A DNA stretch of 36,775 bases from Burkholderiales bacterium (GTDB lineage Bacteria; Pseudomonadota; Gammaproteobacteria; Burkholderiales; Burkholderiaceae_C), in contig JAFKGE010000050.1 of NCBI GenBank assembly GCA_017307865.1, positions 1 to 36,775 on the forward strand, in the 5' to 3' direction. Both the position numbers and the translations under genes were made by a program. Under the pieces are notes generated by a model, which had not been told where the DNA came from, searched no databases, and was given only the letters and a program-made list of their open reading frames with translations. Of the stretch, positions 23,848 through 32,976 are shown one piece after another. Within the stretch, counting starts at the first letter, position 1. Each line of letters starts with the position of its first letter.

Positions 23848-24360
23848 ATGTCCAGGACTGCTTTGCGTTTTTTGTCCACGTTTGTGCTTGAAGCGGCCGT
23901 CGTCGCCGTCGGGGTTCTTGGCCTTGCCGCGGCGGCGCAGGCCGGCGATGCGTCGGGCGAGCTGCGCTACCAGGCCAAGCGCGGGCCCGTCACCGTCAAG
24001 CTGCACCACGCCTATCTGGTGACCGGCCCCGACGCCATGGGGCAGCCCATCCGCGAATTGGTGCTGTCCGAGCAGGATTTGGCATCGGCCATCGCCGGCT
24101 GCGACGGGCTGGGCTGCGTCAGCGGCAAGCTGGGCAGCGGCGCGACGGTGGATTTCGACGCCGGCCCGCGCCTGAACACCTGGTTCGTGGCCAACGACCA
24201 GCTCATTCAGCACTCCGACACCGCCACGCCCGACACCATGAGCCTGCAAGAGAACAGCGCCCAGCGCCTGGCCGGGCGCTGGAGCCAGAGCGACGCCGAG
24301 GGCGCCGTGGGCACGGTGCAGTTCGACGCGCCGCTGACCAAGGCGTTCAGCAAGCACTGA
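23848..24360 (+). CDS. Secreted protein of unknown function
   Basis: Protein of 170 aa. A signal peptide (MSRTALRFLSTFVLEAAVVA...LAAAAQAG) precedes a beta-rich mature part with TVKLHHAYLVTGPDAMGQPI, RELVLSEQDLASAIAGC, two close cysteines (AGCDGLGC) and NTWFVANDQLIQHSDT. No family is recognised. It diverges from the DnrO-like operon and may share its regulation. I used the ATG at 23848 for the signal peptide; the frame is open further upstream without good coding character. Confidence 0.7.
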   Translation: MSRTALRFLSTFVLEAAVVAVGVLGLAAAAQAGDASGELRYQAKRGPVTVKLHHAYLVTGPDAMGQPIRELVLSEQDLASAIAGCDGLGCVSGKLGSGATVDFDAGPRLNTWFVANDQLIQHSDTATPDTMSLQENSAQRLAGRWSQSDAEGAVGTVQFDAPLTKAFSKH

Positions 24361-24513
24361 CGGGCGCCAGCGCCCCGGCTGGGCCACGAGGGGCGCCGGC
24401 AAGGCGGGGGCCGGGCCTTCCATGCCCGGTTTGGATCAGGGACAAGCCCGATGCCCGACAATAGCCAGCTTGTTGCCTTGCCGCCGCACGGCGCCTTGCC
24501 GTGACGTCCGCCG

Positions 24514-25731
24514 ATGTCCGCCACTGTTTCTGCCAACATTCCCACATCCCCTGCCCACCGCATGACCGGCGACGAGCGCCGCGCGACCCAGTCGCTGGCG
24601 GGCATCTTCGCGCTGCGCATGCTGGGGCTGTTCCTGGTGCTGCCGGTGTTCATGCTGGAGGCGGCGCGCTATCCGGGCGGCGACGACCCGGCGCTGATCG
24701 GGCTGGCCATGGGCATCTACGGCCTGACGCAGGCGGTGATGCAGGTGCCGCTGGGGCTGGCGTCGGACCGCATCGGCCGCAAGAAGGTGATCGTCGCCGG
24801 CCTGGTGGTGTTCGCGCTGGGCAGCATGGTGGCGGCGCTGGCCGGCAACGTGCACATGCTGGTGGCCGGGCGCGCGCTGCAGGGCGCGGGCGCGGTGTCG
24901 GCGGCGGTGACGGCGCTGCTGGCCGACCTGACGCGCGACGAGGTGCGCACCAAGGCCATGGCGGCGGTCGGCATCAGCATCGCCGGCATGTTCGCGCTGT
25001 CGCTGGTGGTGGCGCCGCCGCTGGCCGGCGCCATCCACCTGTCGGGCCTGTTCTGGCTGACCGCACTGCTGGCCGTGGGCGGCATCGTGGTGGTGCTGCG
25101 CGCCACGCCCGACGAGCCCGCGCGCCACAAGGACGAGCCACGCGGGCGCCTGCAGGACGTGTGGCTGCACCCGCACCTGTGGCGGCTGGACCTGGGCGTG
25201 TTCGTGCTGCACACGGTGCAGATGTCGATGTGGGTGGTGGTGCCCGAGCTGCTGGTGGGCGCCGGCCTGCACAAGGCGCACCACTGGCAGCTGTACCTGC
25301 CGGCGGTGCTGGCCTCCTTCGTGCTGATGGGCGGGCTGTTCACGCTGGAGCGGCGCGGCTACCTGCGCGCCGTGCTGCGCGGCGGCATCGCGCTGCTGCT
25401 GCTGGTGCAACTGGCCCTGCTGTGGCTGGCGCCGCAGGCGCCGGGGCTGTGGACCATGGGCTGGGTGATGTTCTTTTTCTTCGTCGCCTTCAACCTGATC
25501 GAGGCCAGCCAGCCCAGCCTGATCTCGCGCCTGGCCCCGGCCAACGCGCGCGGCGCGGCGCTGGGGGTCTACAACACGCTGCAGTCGCTGGGCCTGTTCA
25601 CCGGCGGGGCGCTGGGCGGCTGGCTGCTCAAGCACGGCGGCTATGGGGCGGTGCTGGGCGGCACCTCGGTGCTGGTGGCGCTGTGGCTGGTGCTGGGCTG
25701 GGCGCAGATCGTGCCCGCGACGAAGCGCTGA
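24514..25731 (+). CDS. MFS transporter, YajR-like
   Basis: Protein of 405 aa, twelve predicted membrane helices. Motif A is GLASDRIGRKKVIVAGL between helices 2 and 3, and the central half has GRALQGAGAVSAAVTALLAD, typical of drug:H+ antiporters (DHA1). Its place between uvrA and ssb fits the usual order in Burkholderiales. It lacks the long C-terminal YAM domain of E. coli YajR. The substrate is unknown. Confidence 0.87.
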   Translation: MSATVSANIPTSPAHRMTGDERRATQSLAGIFALRMLGLFLVLPVFMLEAARYPGGDDPALIGLAMGIYGLTQAVMQVPLGLASDRIGRKKVIVAGLVVFALGSMVAALAGNVHMLVAGRALQGAGAVSAAVTALLADLTRDEVRTKAMAAVGISIAGMFALSLVVAPPLAGAIHLSGLFWLTALLAVGGIVVVLRATPDEPARHKDEPRGRLQDVWLHPHLWRLDLGVFVLHTVQMSMWVVVPELLVGAGLHKAHHWQLYLPAVLASFVLMGGLFTLERRGYLRAVLRGGIALLLLVQLALLWLAPQAPGLWTMGWVMFFFFVAFNLIEASQPSLISRLAPANARGAALGVYNTLQSLGLFTGGALGGWLLKHGGYGAVLGGTSVLVALWLVLGWAQIVPATKR

Positions 25732-25830
25732 ACCCGGCTCGACCCTCACGCTGCGATTCCTGCAGCGCTGGGCCGTAGTTCTCTGGGCGCTGGTGTGGCA
25801 TTGGCGCGACTCCGGCCGAGTCGCGGTCTC

Positions 25831-25860
25831 TTGACAATTCTCCCGCCTTCACGGCAGGAT
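25831..25860 (+). promoter_or_regulatory. Probable promoter of the glycine-rich protein gene
   Basis: TTGACA (25831-25836) is a perfect -35; 18 bp later CAGGAT (25855-25860) is a poor -10. The downstream ATG at 25898 has a good AGGGAG Shine-Dalgarno. Confidence 0.4.
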
Positions 25861-25897
25861 GCCTCGCTTTTGCGCATTCATACAGGGAGAGAAAAAT

Positions 25898-26875
25898 ATG
25901 ATCGGACTTAGGACTCGTGCCTCAACGCCCGTCGTGGCAGGGGTCGCCTGCCTGGCGGCCATGGGCTCCGGTGCGGCATTCGCGCTGACGCAGCCGCCGC
26001 CTTACACCACGCCCGGCACCTACAGCTACACGGTTCCCGCAGACGTCAGCGCCATCAGGGTGGCGGTGGCGGGCGGCGGCGGCGGCGGTGGCGGGTATGA
26101 CATATCCGGCGGCTCTGGAGGCAACGGCGGCACCGGTGGTGTAGGTGCCCTGTTGAACGGGACCATCGCGGTGACGCCGGGCAGCACGGTGAGCGTGGTG
26201 GTCGGCGGGCCAGGCGCGGGCGGCACATCGGACAGCGACGGCAATCCGCCCGCCGGCGGCGCGGGTGGCAGCGGCCAAGGTGCGGGTGGCCCGGGTAGTC
26301 GGTCAGGCACGTCTGGCGGCAGTGGTTCGGGCGGCGGGGGCGGCGGCAGCAGCAGCGTGTCCGTCGCTGGCATCGTGGTGCAAGCCGGTGGCGGTGGCGG
26401 TGGTGGAGGTGGCAGCTATTCAGAGATCGGCGGCAACGGCGCTGGCGCTGCGGGAGCCGCCTCGGCGCCCAACTGCGCAACGGGCACGACAGGCGCCACA
26501 GGGAGCAACCCGGGTGCTACGGATGGCGGCGGCGGCGGCGGTGGCGGCGGCGGCGTCACCGCAGGAACGGCCGGCACAGCGGGACATGACGGCACGGCTG
26601 CAGCGGGCGGCGGAGGAGCCGGTGGTTCGTGCTACCTCGGCGCGGTGCAGAGCCTGTCGGCCACGGCAGGCGGTGGCGCCGGCGGCGCGGGAGGCGTGTT
26701 TGGCGCGCCGGTGCCCGCGGCCCAGGTGGGTGGCGCCGGTTCGGTGGTGCTGACACTGGTCGCCACACCGGCGCCCGTGCCGACGATGGGCGAATGGGCG
26801 CTGGGGCTGCTGTCCCTTTTTGCTGCCTCTTTGGGTGCCCGGCAACTGCTGCGGCGTACGGCGCAGCGACGCTGA
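25898..26875 (+). CDS. Glycine-rich secreted protein with an IPTL-CTERM sorting tail
   Basis: Protein of 325 aa. The signal peptide ends in GAAFA. A short beta segment ([20 protein letters not shown]) runs into a long Gly/Ala/Ser-rich body, about 200 residues with several runs of 6-9 Gly, as in phage-tail- or surface-type glycine-rich domains. The C-terminus, [20 protein letters not shown] followed by [13 protein letters not shown], is an IPTL-CTERM signal: a V/I-P-T-x-x-E-W motif, a helix and basic residues. Proteins with this tail are expected to be processed and exported to the surface by a dedicated sorting system. It stands between the MFS gene and ssb and looks like a lineage-specific insertion. 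Confidence 0.82.
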   Translation: MIGLRTRASTPVVAGVACLAAMGSGAAFALTQPPPYTTPGTYSYTVPADVSAIRVAVAGGGGGGGGYDISGGSGGNGGTGGVGALLNGTIAVTPGSTVSVVVGGPGAGGTSDSDGNPPAGGAGGSGQGAGGPGSRSGTSGGSGSGGGGGGSSSVSVAGIVVQAGGGGGGGGGSYSEIGGNGAGAAGAASAPNCATGTTGATGSNPGATDGGGGGGGGGGVTAGTAGTAGHDGTAAAGGGGAGGSCYLGAVQSLSATAGGGAGGAGGVFGAPVPAAQVGGAGSVVLTLVATPAPVPTMGEWALGLLSLFAASLGARQLLRRTAQRR

Positions 26876-26960
26876 CGGGTTTTCCTGGCAGGCTCTGCGG
26901 CACAATGCGGCAGTCGCCGGTCGGCGGGCCGGCATTATCCGCAGAGAAATTTTCATCACC

Positions 26961-27467
26961 ATGGCCTCAGTCAACAAAGTCATCCTCGTCGGCAATCTGG
27001 GGCGCGACCCCGAGATGCGCTCGTTTCCCAGCGGCGACCAGGTGGCCAACGTGACCCTGGCCACCACCGACAAGTGGCGCGACAAGCAGTCGGGCGAACC
27101 GCGCGAGCACACCGAATGGCACCGCCTGGTGTTCAACGGCAAGCTGGCCGAAATCGCCGGGCAATACCTGCGCAAGGGCAGCCAGATCTACGTCGAGGGC
27201 AGCATTCGCACCCGCAAGTGGCAGGGCCAGGACGGGCAGGACCGCTACAGCACCGAGGTACGCGTCGACCAGATGCAGATGCTGGGCAGCCGCCAGGGCG
27301 CCGGCGCACCGGCCGGTGACGAGGGCGGCTACGGCGGCGGCTACGACGCCCCATCGCGCCCCGCCGCCCGCCCGCCCGCCGCCCGCCCGGCCCCCGCCCC
27401 GCGCGCGGCCGAGCCCGCCAAGCCCGACAGCGGCTTCGGCGGCATGGACGACGACATTCCGTTCTGA
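26961..27467 (+). CDS. ssb: Single-stranded DNA-binding protein
   Basis: Protein of 168 aa. The OB-fold is about 1-112 ([58 protein letters not shown]). It is followed by a disordered Gly/Pro/Ala-rich linker and the acidic tip MDDDIPF, which docks RecO, PriA, exonuclease I and other partners. It binds ssDNA as a tetramer in replication and repair. It follows the usual uvrA-MFS-ssb order, interrupted here by the glycine-rich gene. Confidence 0.97.
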   Translation: MASVNKVILVGNLGRDPEMRSFPSGDQVANVTLATTDKWRDKQSGEPREHTEWHRLVFNGKLAEIAGQYLRKGSQIYVEGSIRTRKWQGQDGQDRYSTEVRVDQMQMLGSRQGAGAPAGDEGGYGGGYDAPSRPAARPPAARPAPAPRAAEPAKPDSGFGGMDDDIPF

Positions 27468-27590
27468 CGCCCGTTCGCGCTGGCGAACCGGCGCCCACCG
27501 GGTGAGGGGCCAGGACTCCCGGCAAGCCCGGATTGACGCGTGCCAAGGCAGCCACTACGGTGTCAAGTTTCACACTTGCGAGGGGCTGAC

Positions 27591-28835
27591 ATGAGCGGGA
27601 ATGGATCGAAAGTGGCACGCCGTGCACGGCAGAGCTTGGGCGTTCTGGCGCTGCTGGCTGCCGGGTGGGCTCAGGCAGCCGGGATCAGCGACGGCGTGGT
27701 CAAGATTGGCGTTCTGACCGACATGTCGGGCGTGTCGGCCGACAACTCGGGCAAGGGGTCGGTGGCGGCGGCCGAGTTGGCGATCGAGGACTTCGCCAAG
27801 GACAAGAAGGTGCTGGGCAAGCCGATCGAGTTGATCGCGGCCGACCATCAGGGCAAGACCGACATCGGCGCCAGCCTGGCGCGCGAATGGTTCGACACCA
27901 AGCAGGTCGACATGATCACCGACCTGACCTTCTCCAACGTGGCGCTGGCGGTGCAGAAGATCGCCGACGACAAGGGCAAGCTGGCGCTGGTCACGGGCGC
28001 GGGTTCGGCGGCCATCACCAACGAAAACTGCAACAAGAGCACGGTGCACTGGATGTATGACACCTATGCGCTGGCCACCGGCACCGCGCGGGCGCTCTCG
28101 GCCCAGGGGCTGAAAAGCTGGTTCTTCATCACTGCCGACTACGCATTCGGGCACGCTCTGGAGAAAGACGCGCGCGCCATCGTGCAGGCCCAGGGCGGCC
28201 AGGTTCTGGGCAGCGTGAGGCACCCGGTGGGCACCAGCGACATGTCGTCCTACCTGTTGCAGGCGCAAGCGTCCAAGGCGCAGGTCATCGGATTGGCCAA
28301 TTCGGGGGCCGATACCCTCAACACGGTCAAGCAGGCGCGTGAGTTCGGCTTGGGCGTCGGCGCCAACAAGCAGGTGTTCACGCCGCTGTTGGCGTTGATC
28401 ACCGAGATCCATGGCATGGGCTTGCAGAACGCCCAAGGCATGTTCATCACCACGGGCTTCTACTGGGATCAGGACGAACAGACACGTGCCTTCTCGCGCC
28501 GCTATTACGAGCGCATGAACAAGATGCCCAGCATGATGCAGGCAGCGGTGTATTCGGCGGTGCTTCACTACCTGAAGGCCATTCAGGCAGCGGGGACCGA
28601 TGAGGCGCAGCCGGTGATGGCCAAGATGAAGGCGATCGAGGTCAACGACGCCGTGGTGCGCAAGGGCCATATCCGCGATGACGGCCGGCTGGTGCACGAC
28701 ATGTTGCTGGTGCAGGTCAAGACGCCGACCGAATCCAAGGCGCCTTGGGATGTGTACCAGATCAAGACCGTGATCCCCGGGGACCAGGCTTTTCAGCCTC
28801 TATCCCAGTCGCGCTGCCCCTTGATCAAGAAGTAA
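27591..28835 (+). CDS. Branched-chain amino-acid-type ABC substrate-binding protein (orphan)
   Basis: Protein of 414 aa with a signal peptide ending GWAQA. Type I periplasmic binding fold: IKIGVLTDMSG-like start (VVKIGVLTDMSGVSADNSG), ELIAADHQGKTDIGASLARE, SWFFITADYAFGHALEKDA. It is related to the LivJ/urea/aromatic-acid binders. No permease or ATPase gene lies next to it, a common arrangement in Comamonadaceae, where many such proteins are scattered. The ligand is unknown. Confidence 0.88.
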   Translation: MSGNGSKVARRARQSLGVLALLAAGWAQAAGISDGVVKIGVLTDMSGVSADNSGKGSVAAAELAIEDFAKDKKVLGKPIELIAADHQGKTDIGASLAREWFDTKQVDMITDLTFSNVALAVQKIADDKGKLALVTGAGSAAITNENCNKSTVHWMYDTYALATGTARALSAQGLKSWFFITADYAFGHALEKDARAIVQAQGGQVLGSVRHPVGTSDMSSYLLQAQASKAQVIGLANSGADTLNTVKQAREFGLGVGANKQVFTPLLALITEIHGMGLQNAQGMFITTGFYWDQDEQTRAFSRRYYERMNKMPSMMQAAVYSAVLHYLKAIQAAGTDEAQPVMAKMKAIEVNDAVVRKGHIRDDGRLVHDMLLVQVKTPTESKAPWDVYQIKTVIPGDQAFQPLSQSRCPLIKK

Positions 28836-28899
28836 CCCGAGCGCCCGATTCTCACGAGCCGCAAGAAGGATATGGGTGTGGGCCGTATCATCCCGCGCC

Positions 28900-29916
28900 A
28901 TGCCCAGTCGCCCCGAAAACCTCCAGCACCTGTCCTTCAACTGGTTCGCCATCGTGATGAGCGTGGCCGGGCTGGCGCTGGCCTGGCTGCAGGCCATGCC
29001 GATGCTGGGCGATACGGCCACCGGCGTGGCGCTGGTGCTGGCGGGCGTGGCGGCGCTGGCCTTCGTGGTGCTGGCGGTGCTGTCCTGGATTCGCTGGCAG
29101 GTGCAGGGCGAGGCGGTGGCGGCCGAGCTGGCGCATCCGGCGCGCCACGCCTTTCTGGGCGCGGTGCCGGTGTCGCTGCTGCTGCTGGCCACGGCAGGGG
29201 TGTCGTTGTTCGGCACGTCGGCGGCGCTGGCGGCGCTGTGGTGGGTGGGCTCGCTGCTGCAGCTGGCGGTCACGCTGTGGGCGCTGGGGCGCTGGCTGCG
29301 CGCCGACCGCGAGCAGGGGCTGAGCTGGGCGGCGCTGACGCCGGTGCTGTTCATCCCGGTCGTCGGCAACGTGCTGGCGCCGCTGGCGGGCGTGCCGCTG
29401 GGCGCGGGCGGCTGGGCGGCGGCGCAGTTCGGCATGGGCGTGCTGCTGTGGCCGGTGGTGCTGGCGCTGCTGCTGGCGCGCATCGCCACGCAGGGCCTGT
29501 GGCCCGATCGGCTGCTGCCGGCCAGCTTCATCGCCGTCACGCCGCCGGCGCTGGTCGGCAGCGGCGCGTTGCAGCTGGGTGTCGCGCCCGCGCTGGCCTG
29601 GATGGCCTGGGGCGTGGCCCTCTTGATGCTGCTGTGGTGCGCGCCGCTGATGCGCCGCATCCTGGCGCAGCCCTTCGGCATCGGCTTTTGGGCGCTGGGC
29701 TTTCCGCTGGCGGCGTTCGCGGGGCTCACACTGCGGCTGGCCTTCATGAACCCCGCCGCGCAGATGCTGGCCGTGGTGGCGCTGGCGCTGGCCAGCGTGG
29801 TGGTGCTGTGGCTGGCGCTGTCCAGCTGGAAGAGCTGGCGCGACGGCACGCTGCTGGCGCCCGAGGCCGCGCCCGTCAAGTCGATCACGGCCAGCCGGGG
29901 CGATCGCACGCCCTGA
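28900..29916 (+). CDS. SLAC1/TehA-family membrane channel protein
   Basis: Protein of 338 aa and about ten membrane helices, opening LQHLSFNWFAIVMSVAGLAL as in the SLAC1/TehA/Mae1 family, with NVLAPLAGVPLG and FWALGFPLAAFAGLTLRL. Family members are anion or dicarboxylate channels, and some give tellurite or sulfite export. The ATG at 28900 fits the family start. A dispersed repeat follows its stop. Confidence 0.82.
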   Translation: MPSRPENLQHLSFNWFAIVMSVAGLALAWLQAMPMLGDTATGVALVLAGVAALAFVVLAVLSWIRWQVQGEAVAAELAHPARHAFLGAVPVSLLLLATAGVSLFGTSAALAALWWVGSLLQLAVTLWALGRWLRADREQGLSWAALTPVLFIPVVGNVLAPLAGVPLGAGGWAAAQFGMGVLLWPVVLALLLARIATQGLWPDRLLPASFIAVTPPALVGSGALQLGVAPALAWMAWGVALLMLLWCAPLMRRILAQPFGIGFWALGFPLAAFAGLTLRLAFMNPAAQMLAVVALALASVVVLWLALSSWKSWRDGTLLAPEAAPVKSITASRGDRTP

Positions 29917-29918
29917 AT

Positions 29919-29974
29919 ATTCTCCTGATTCGATAGCTGCTCGCGCTTGATCGGCGGGCGATGCAGCCCGATTT
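29919..29974 (-). repeat. Dispersed CAAGCGC-AGCAGCTAT repeat, copy E
   Basis: On the minus strand AAATCGGGCTGCATCGCCCG leads to ATCAAGCGCGAGCAGCTAT and CGAATCAGGAGAAT. It is nearly the same as copy B at 4145-4192, including both flanks. It begins directly after the SLAC1-family stop. Confidence 0.85.
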
Positions 29975-30006
29975 TGCTTGAATAATCCGGTGCGCACGCA
30001 CGCGCC

Positions 30007-30037
30007 GGAACGCCGCGCGCAGGCCCTCCATCCAATG
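30007..30037 (+). promoter_or_regulatory. ECF-type promoter candidate upstream of folE
   Basis: GGAAC (30007-30011), 17 bases, then CATCCAATG (30029-30037). Exactly the same pair, with the same spacing and CCGGAACGCCGCG lead, stands upstream of the sigma-factor gene (30827-30857). GGAAC is the usual -35 of ECF sigma factors. The folE ATG is 49 bases downstream. Confidence 0.6.
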
Positions 30038-30086
30038 GGCGGGATGAAGGCGCGGCCCCTGCGCGCGCCGTCCCCAGGAACGCATC

Positions 30087-30815
30087 ATGCTCACCCAGCT
30101 TTCGCCGCCCATCCTCGCCACCGAAGACGTCACCGCGCGCATGCCGGCGTCCGACCGCATCCGCTACCGCCTGATCGCCGCCGGCCGGCGCTACCACGCC
30201 AACGACAACATCGCCGACTTCGTGCACGACGGTGAGTTGGCCGAGCTGCAGGACGAGGTGCAGGCCCGGCTGCAGGAGGTGCTGCAGGCGCTGGTGATCG
30301 ACACCGACAACGACCACAACACGCAGGGCACCGCCCGGCGCGTGGCCAAGATGTTCGTGCGCGAGGTTTTTGGCGGCCGCTACGAGGCGGCGCCGGCGGT
30401 CACGGCCTTTCCCAACGTGTCGCAGCTGAACGAGCTGATGATCGTCGGTCCACTGAAGGTGCGCAGCGCCTGCTCGCACCACCTGTGTCCCATCCTCGGC
30501 CAGGTGTGGATCGGGGTGCTGCCCAACGCCCAGTCCGACCTGATCGGCCTGTCCAAATACGCGCGCCTGGCCGAATGGGTGCTGGGCCGCCCGCAAATCC
30601 AGGAAGAGGCGGTGGTGATGCTGGCCGACGAGCTGGAGCGGCGCATGCGCCCCGATGGCCTGGCGGTGGTGATGCAGGCCAGCCACTTCTGCATGCACTG
30701 GCGCGGGGTCAGGGACGATGGGGCGCTGATGCGCAACTCGGTGATGCGCGGCGCCTTTTTGCAGGACGCCAACTTGCGGCGCGAGTTCCTGAGCCTGCTG
30801 GGCGGGCACGGTTGA
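30087..30815 (+). CDS. folE: GTP cyclohydrolase I
   Basis: Protein of 242 aa that forms dihydroneopterin triphosphate from GTP, the first step of folate and pterin synthesis. Zinc and active-site residues are seen in RSACSHHLCPI and ASHFCMHWRGV; DNDHNTQGTARRVAKMF and LIGLSKYARLAEW are family signatures. It has about 45 extra N-terminal residues compared with short forms. AGGA lies about 9 bases before the ATG. A 59-bp gap separates it from the sigma gene, and both carry the same promoter-like pair, suggesting this copy is stress-controlled. Confidence 0.93.
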   Translation: MLTQLSPPILATEDVTARMPASDRIRYRLIAAGRRYHANDNIADFVHDGELAELQDEVQARLQEVLQALVIDTDNDHNTQGTARRVAKMFVREVFGGRYEAAPAVTAFPNVSQLNELMIVGPLKVRSACSHHLCPILGQVWIGVLPNAQSDLIGLSKYARLAEWVLGRPQIQEEAVVMLADELERRMRPDGLAVVMQASHFCMHWRGVRDDGALMRNSVMRGAFLQDANLRREFLSLLGGHG

Positions 30816-30826
30816 GGCCACAATCC

Positions 30827-30857
30827 GGAACGCCGCGTGCGCTGCCCGCATCCAATG
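30827..30857 (+). promoter_or_regulatory. ECF-type promoter candidate upstream of the sigma-factor gene
   Basis: GGAAC (30827-30831), 17 bases, then CATCCAATG (30849-30857), 17 bases before the sigma ATG. The match with 30007-30037 in both boxes and in spacing suggests autoregulation by this sigma factor. Confidence 0.6.
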
Positions 30858-30874
30858 CCGCACAGGAGAGACCC

Positions 30875-31588
30875 ATGCCGAATGCCCTGCGCCAAGCCGC
30901 CGCGCCCGTCACCACCCAGCCCCCCGATGCCGAACTGGCGGCCCGGGGCGCGCAGGGTGATGAGCTGGCCTTCGAGGCCATCATGCGCCGTCACAACCAG
31001 CTGCTGTTTCGCACCGCGCGCAGCATGGTCAAGAACGACGCCGAGGCTGAGGATGTGGTGCAGGAGGCCTATTTGCGTGCCTGGCGGGCGCTCGGCAGCT
31101 TTCGCGCCGATGCCAAGCTGTCCACCTGGCTGGTGCGCATCGTCGCCAACGAAGCCTTCGGGCGCCTGCGCCGCAAACACGCCCCCGTCATTCCACTGGA
31201 CGCCGCCATGATCTCGCCCGAACCCGCCATCCAGGCCGCGCTGACCGACGAGCCCGAGCGCCAGCCCGAGCCGGCCGCCATGCGCGCCGAGCTGCGCCAG
31301 CTGCTGGAGTCGCGCATCGACCACTTGCCCGACGCGTTTCGCACCGTCTTCATGCTGCGCGCGGTGGAAGAGCTGAGCGTGGAGGAGGTGGCGCAGGCGC
31401 TGGGCATCCCCGAAGCCACCGTGCGCACGCGCTTTTTTCGCGCCCGCGGCCTGCTGCGCGAGGGCCTGGCCAGCCAGATCGATGTCACGCTGGGCGATGC
31501 CTTCGCCTTCGACGGCGCGCGCTGCGACCGCATCGTGGCCCAGGTGCTCAGCCGGGCGGCGGCCGAAGGCCTGTCGCGCCGCGATTGA
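30875..31588 (+). CDS. ECF-family RNA polymerase sigma factor
   Basis: Protein of 237 aa. Region 2 is about 25-95 (FEAIMRRHNQLLFRTARSMV, DAEDVVQEAYLRAWRAL, KLSTWLVRIVANEAFGRLRR). Region 4 is about 148-205 (LPDAFRTVFMLRAVEELSVE, EVAQALGIPEATVRTRFFRA). A 40-residue Pro/Glu-rich linker joins them. There is a strong AGGAGAG Shine-Dalgarno. No anti-sigma gene is next to it; mnmA converges 3 bases after the stop. Region 4 should read the GGAAC -35 found upstream of both this gene and folE. Confidence 0.92.
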   Translation: MPNALRQAAAPVTTQPPDAELAARGAQGDELAFEAIMRRHNQLLFRTARSMVKNDAEAEDVVQEAYLRAWRALGSFRADAKLSTWLVRIVANEAFGRLRRKHAPVIPLDAAMISPEPAIQAALTDEPERQPEPAAMRAELRQLLESRIDHLPDAFRTVFMLRAVEELSVEEVAQALGIPEATVRTRFFRARGLLREGLASQIDVTLGDAFAFDGARCDRIVAQVLSRAAAEGLSRRD

Positions 31589-31591
31589 GGC

Positions 31592-32755
31592 TCAGACCTG
31601 AAGCGCCGCCGGTGTGGGCGCCAGCTGTGGTGGCAAGGCGGACGCCGTGGCGATCACGCCGCCGCCCAGGCAGACCTCGCCGTCGTACAGCACGGCGCTC
31701 TGGCCCGGCGTGACGGCCCACTGGGGCTGCTCGAAGCTCAACTCGAAGGTCCCCGGCGCCGCGCCGGGCGACAGGCGGCAGGCGGCGTCCTGCTGGCGAT
31801 AGCGCGTCTTGGCGGCGTGCGCGCCGGCGGCGGGCGGCGCGCCGGCCACCCAGGCGCAGTCGTCGAAGCTGAGCCGCTGCGACAACAGCCAGGGGTGCTC
31901 GTGCCCCTGCACCACCACCAGGGTGTTGGCGGCGAGGTCCTTGCGCGCCACGAACCACGGCTCGTGCGCGCCGCCGCCGCGCGCCGCCCCCTTGTCCTTG
32001 ATGCCGCCGATGCCCAGCCCCTGGCGCTGGCCCAGGGTGTAGAAGGACAGGCCGACGTGCCGGCCGAGGGTGCGCCCGCGCTCGTCCTTGATCGGGCCGG
32101 GCTGGGATTGCAGGTAGCGGCCCAGAAATTCGCGAAACGGCCGCTCGCCGATGAAGCAGATGCCGGTGGAATCCTTCTTCTTGGCGTTGGGCAGACCGAT
32201 CTCGGCGGCGATGCGGCGCACCTCGCTCTTGTGCAGCTCGCCCACCGGAAACAGCGTGCGCGCCAGCTGCGCCTGGTTCAGGCGATGCAGAAAGTAACTT
32301 TGGTCCTTGGACGGATCCAGCCCCTTGAGCAGTTCGTGCCGCCCGGTGGCGCCGTTCAGGCGCACGCGGGCGTAGTGTCCGGTGGCGATCTGGTCGGCGC
32401 CCAGGCGCATGGCGTGGTCCAGAAAGGCCTTGAACTTGATCTCGGCGTTGCACAGCACGTCGGGGTTGGGCGTGCGCCCGGCCTGGTATTCGCGCAGGAA
32501 CTCGGCAAACACGCGGTCCTTGTATTCGGCGGCGAAGTTGACGTGTTCGATCTCGATGCCCAGCACGTCGGCCACGGCGGCGGCATCGATGAAGTCCTGG
32601 TTGGACGAACAGTATTCGCTGTCGTCGTCGTCCTCCCAGTTCTTCATGAAGATGCCGACCACCTCGTGCCCGGCCCGTTGCAGCAGGTGGGCGCTGACGG
32701 CCGAATCCACGCCGCCCGACAGGCCGACCACGATGCGATGCTTGGGGAAATTCAC
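31592..32755 (-). CDS. mnmA: tRNA-uridine 2-sulfurtransferase
   Basis: Protein of 387 aa that adds sulfur at C2 of U34 in tRNA-Glu, -Gln and -Lys, using sulfur from the cysteine desulfurase relay and ATP. The PP-loop is [14 protein letters not shown] near residue 10. The catalytic cysteines are in [12 protein letters not shown] and [10 protein letters not shown] use the GTG at 32755 because it places the PP-loop at the usual distance; an ATG at 32797 would add 14 residues. Convergent with the sigma gene; divergent from rpsL. Confidence 0.93.
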   Translation of the reverse strand: MNFPKHRIVVGLSGGVDSAVSAHLLQRAGHEVVGIFMKNWEDDDDSEYCSSNQDFIDAAAVADVLGIEIEHVNFAAEYKDRVFAEFLREYQAGRTPNPDVLCNAEIKFKAFLDHAMRLGADQIATGHYARVRLNGATGRHELLKGLDPSKDQSYFLHRLNQAQLARTLFPVGELHKSEVRRIAAEIGLPNAKKKDSTGICFIGERPFREFLGRYLQSQPGPIKDERGRTLGRHVGLSFYTLGQRQGLGIGGIKDKGAARGGGAHEPWFVARKDLAANTLVVVQGHEHPWLLSQRLSFDDCAWVAGAPPAAGAHAAKTRYRQQDAACRLSPGAAPGTFELSFEQPQWAVTPGQSAVLYDGEVCLGGGVIATASALPPQLAPTPAALQV

Positions 32756-32773
32756 CCGGCAATTATCCCGCGC

Positions 32774-32802
32774 TTGTCGGCCGGGCGCGCGCGTCATATA
32801 AT
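32774..32802 (+). promoter_or_regulatory. Promoter of the str operon (rpsL)
   Basis: TTGTCG (32774-32779), a 17-bp spacer, then a perfect TATAAT (32797-32802). The rpsL ATG is 175 bp downstream, leaving a long untranslated leader with GC-rich inverted segments (for example GGCACGGGGCC and CGCGGCCCGGCCGC). No other feature was recognised in the leader. Confidence 0.75.
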
Positions 32803-32976
32803 TTAAGGCTTTTCCCGCTTTGGGAGGCCTTTGGCATGGCGCTTTGCATGGCGCCGGGCACGGGGCCTTGCGGGAAATCAGCGCGCGGCCCGGCCGCTTT
32901 TTGGGCAACCAAGGGCAGCAAGCGGCGCGATCACCCACGTGGCAGGGCCACGTGTTTTCACGTTTTAGGGATATTC

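Noticed and set aside
24361-24513. A regulatory element upstream of the MFS gene
   Set aside because: No promoter boxes, palindrome or riboswitch-like pattern could be supported.
28800-30863. A 687-codon frame antisense to the SLAC1-family gene and folE
   Set aside because: Both sense genes are clear, and the antisense protein is Ser/Ala/Arg-rich with no motif.
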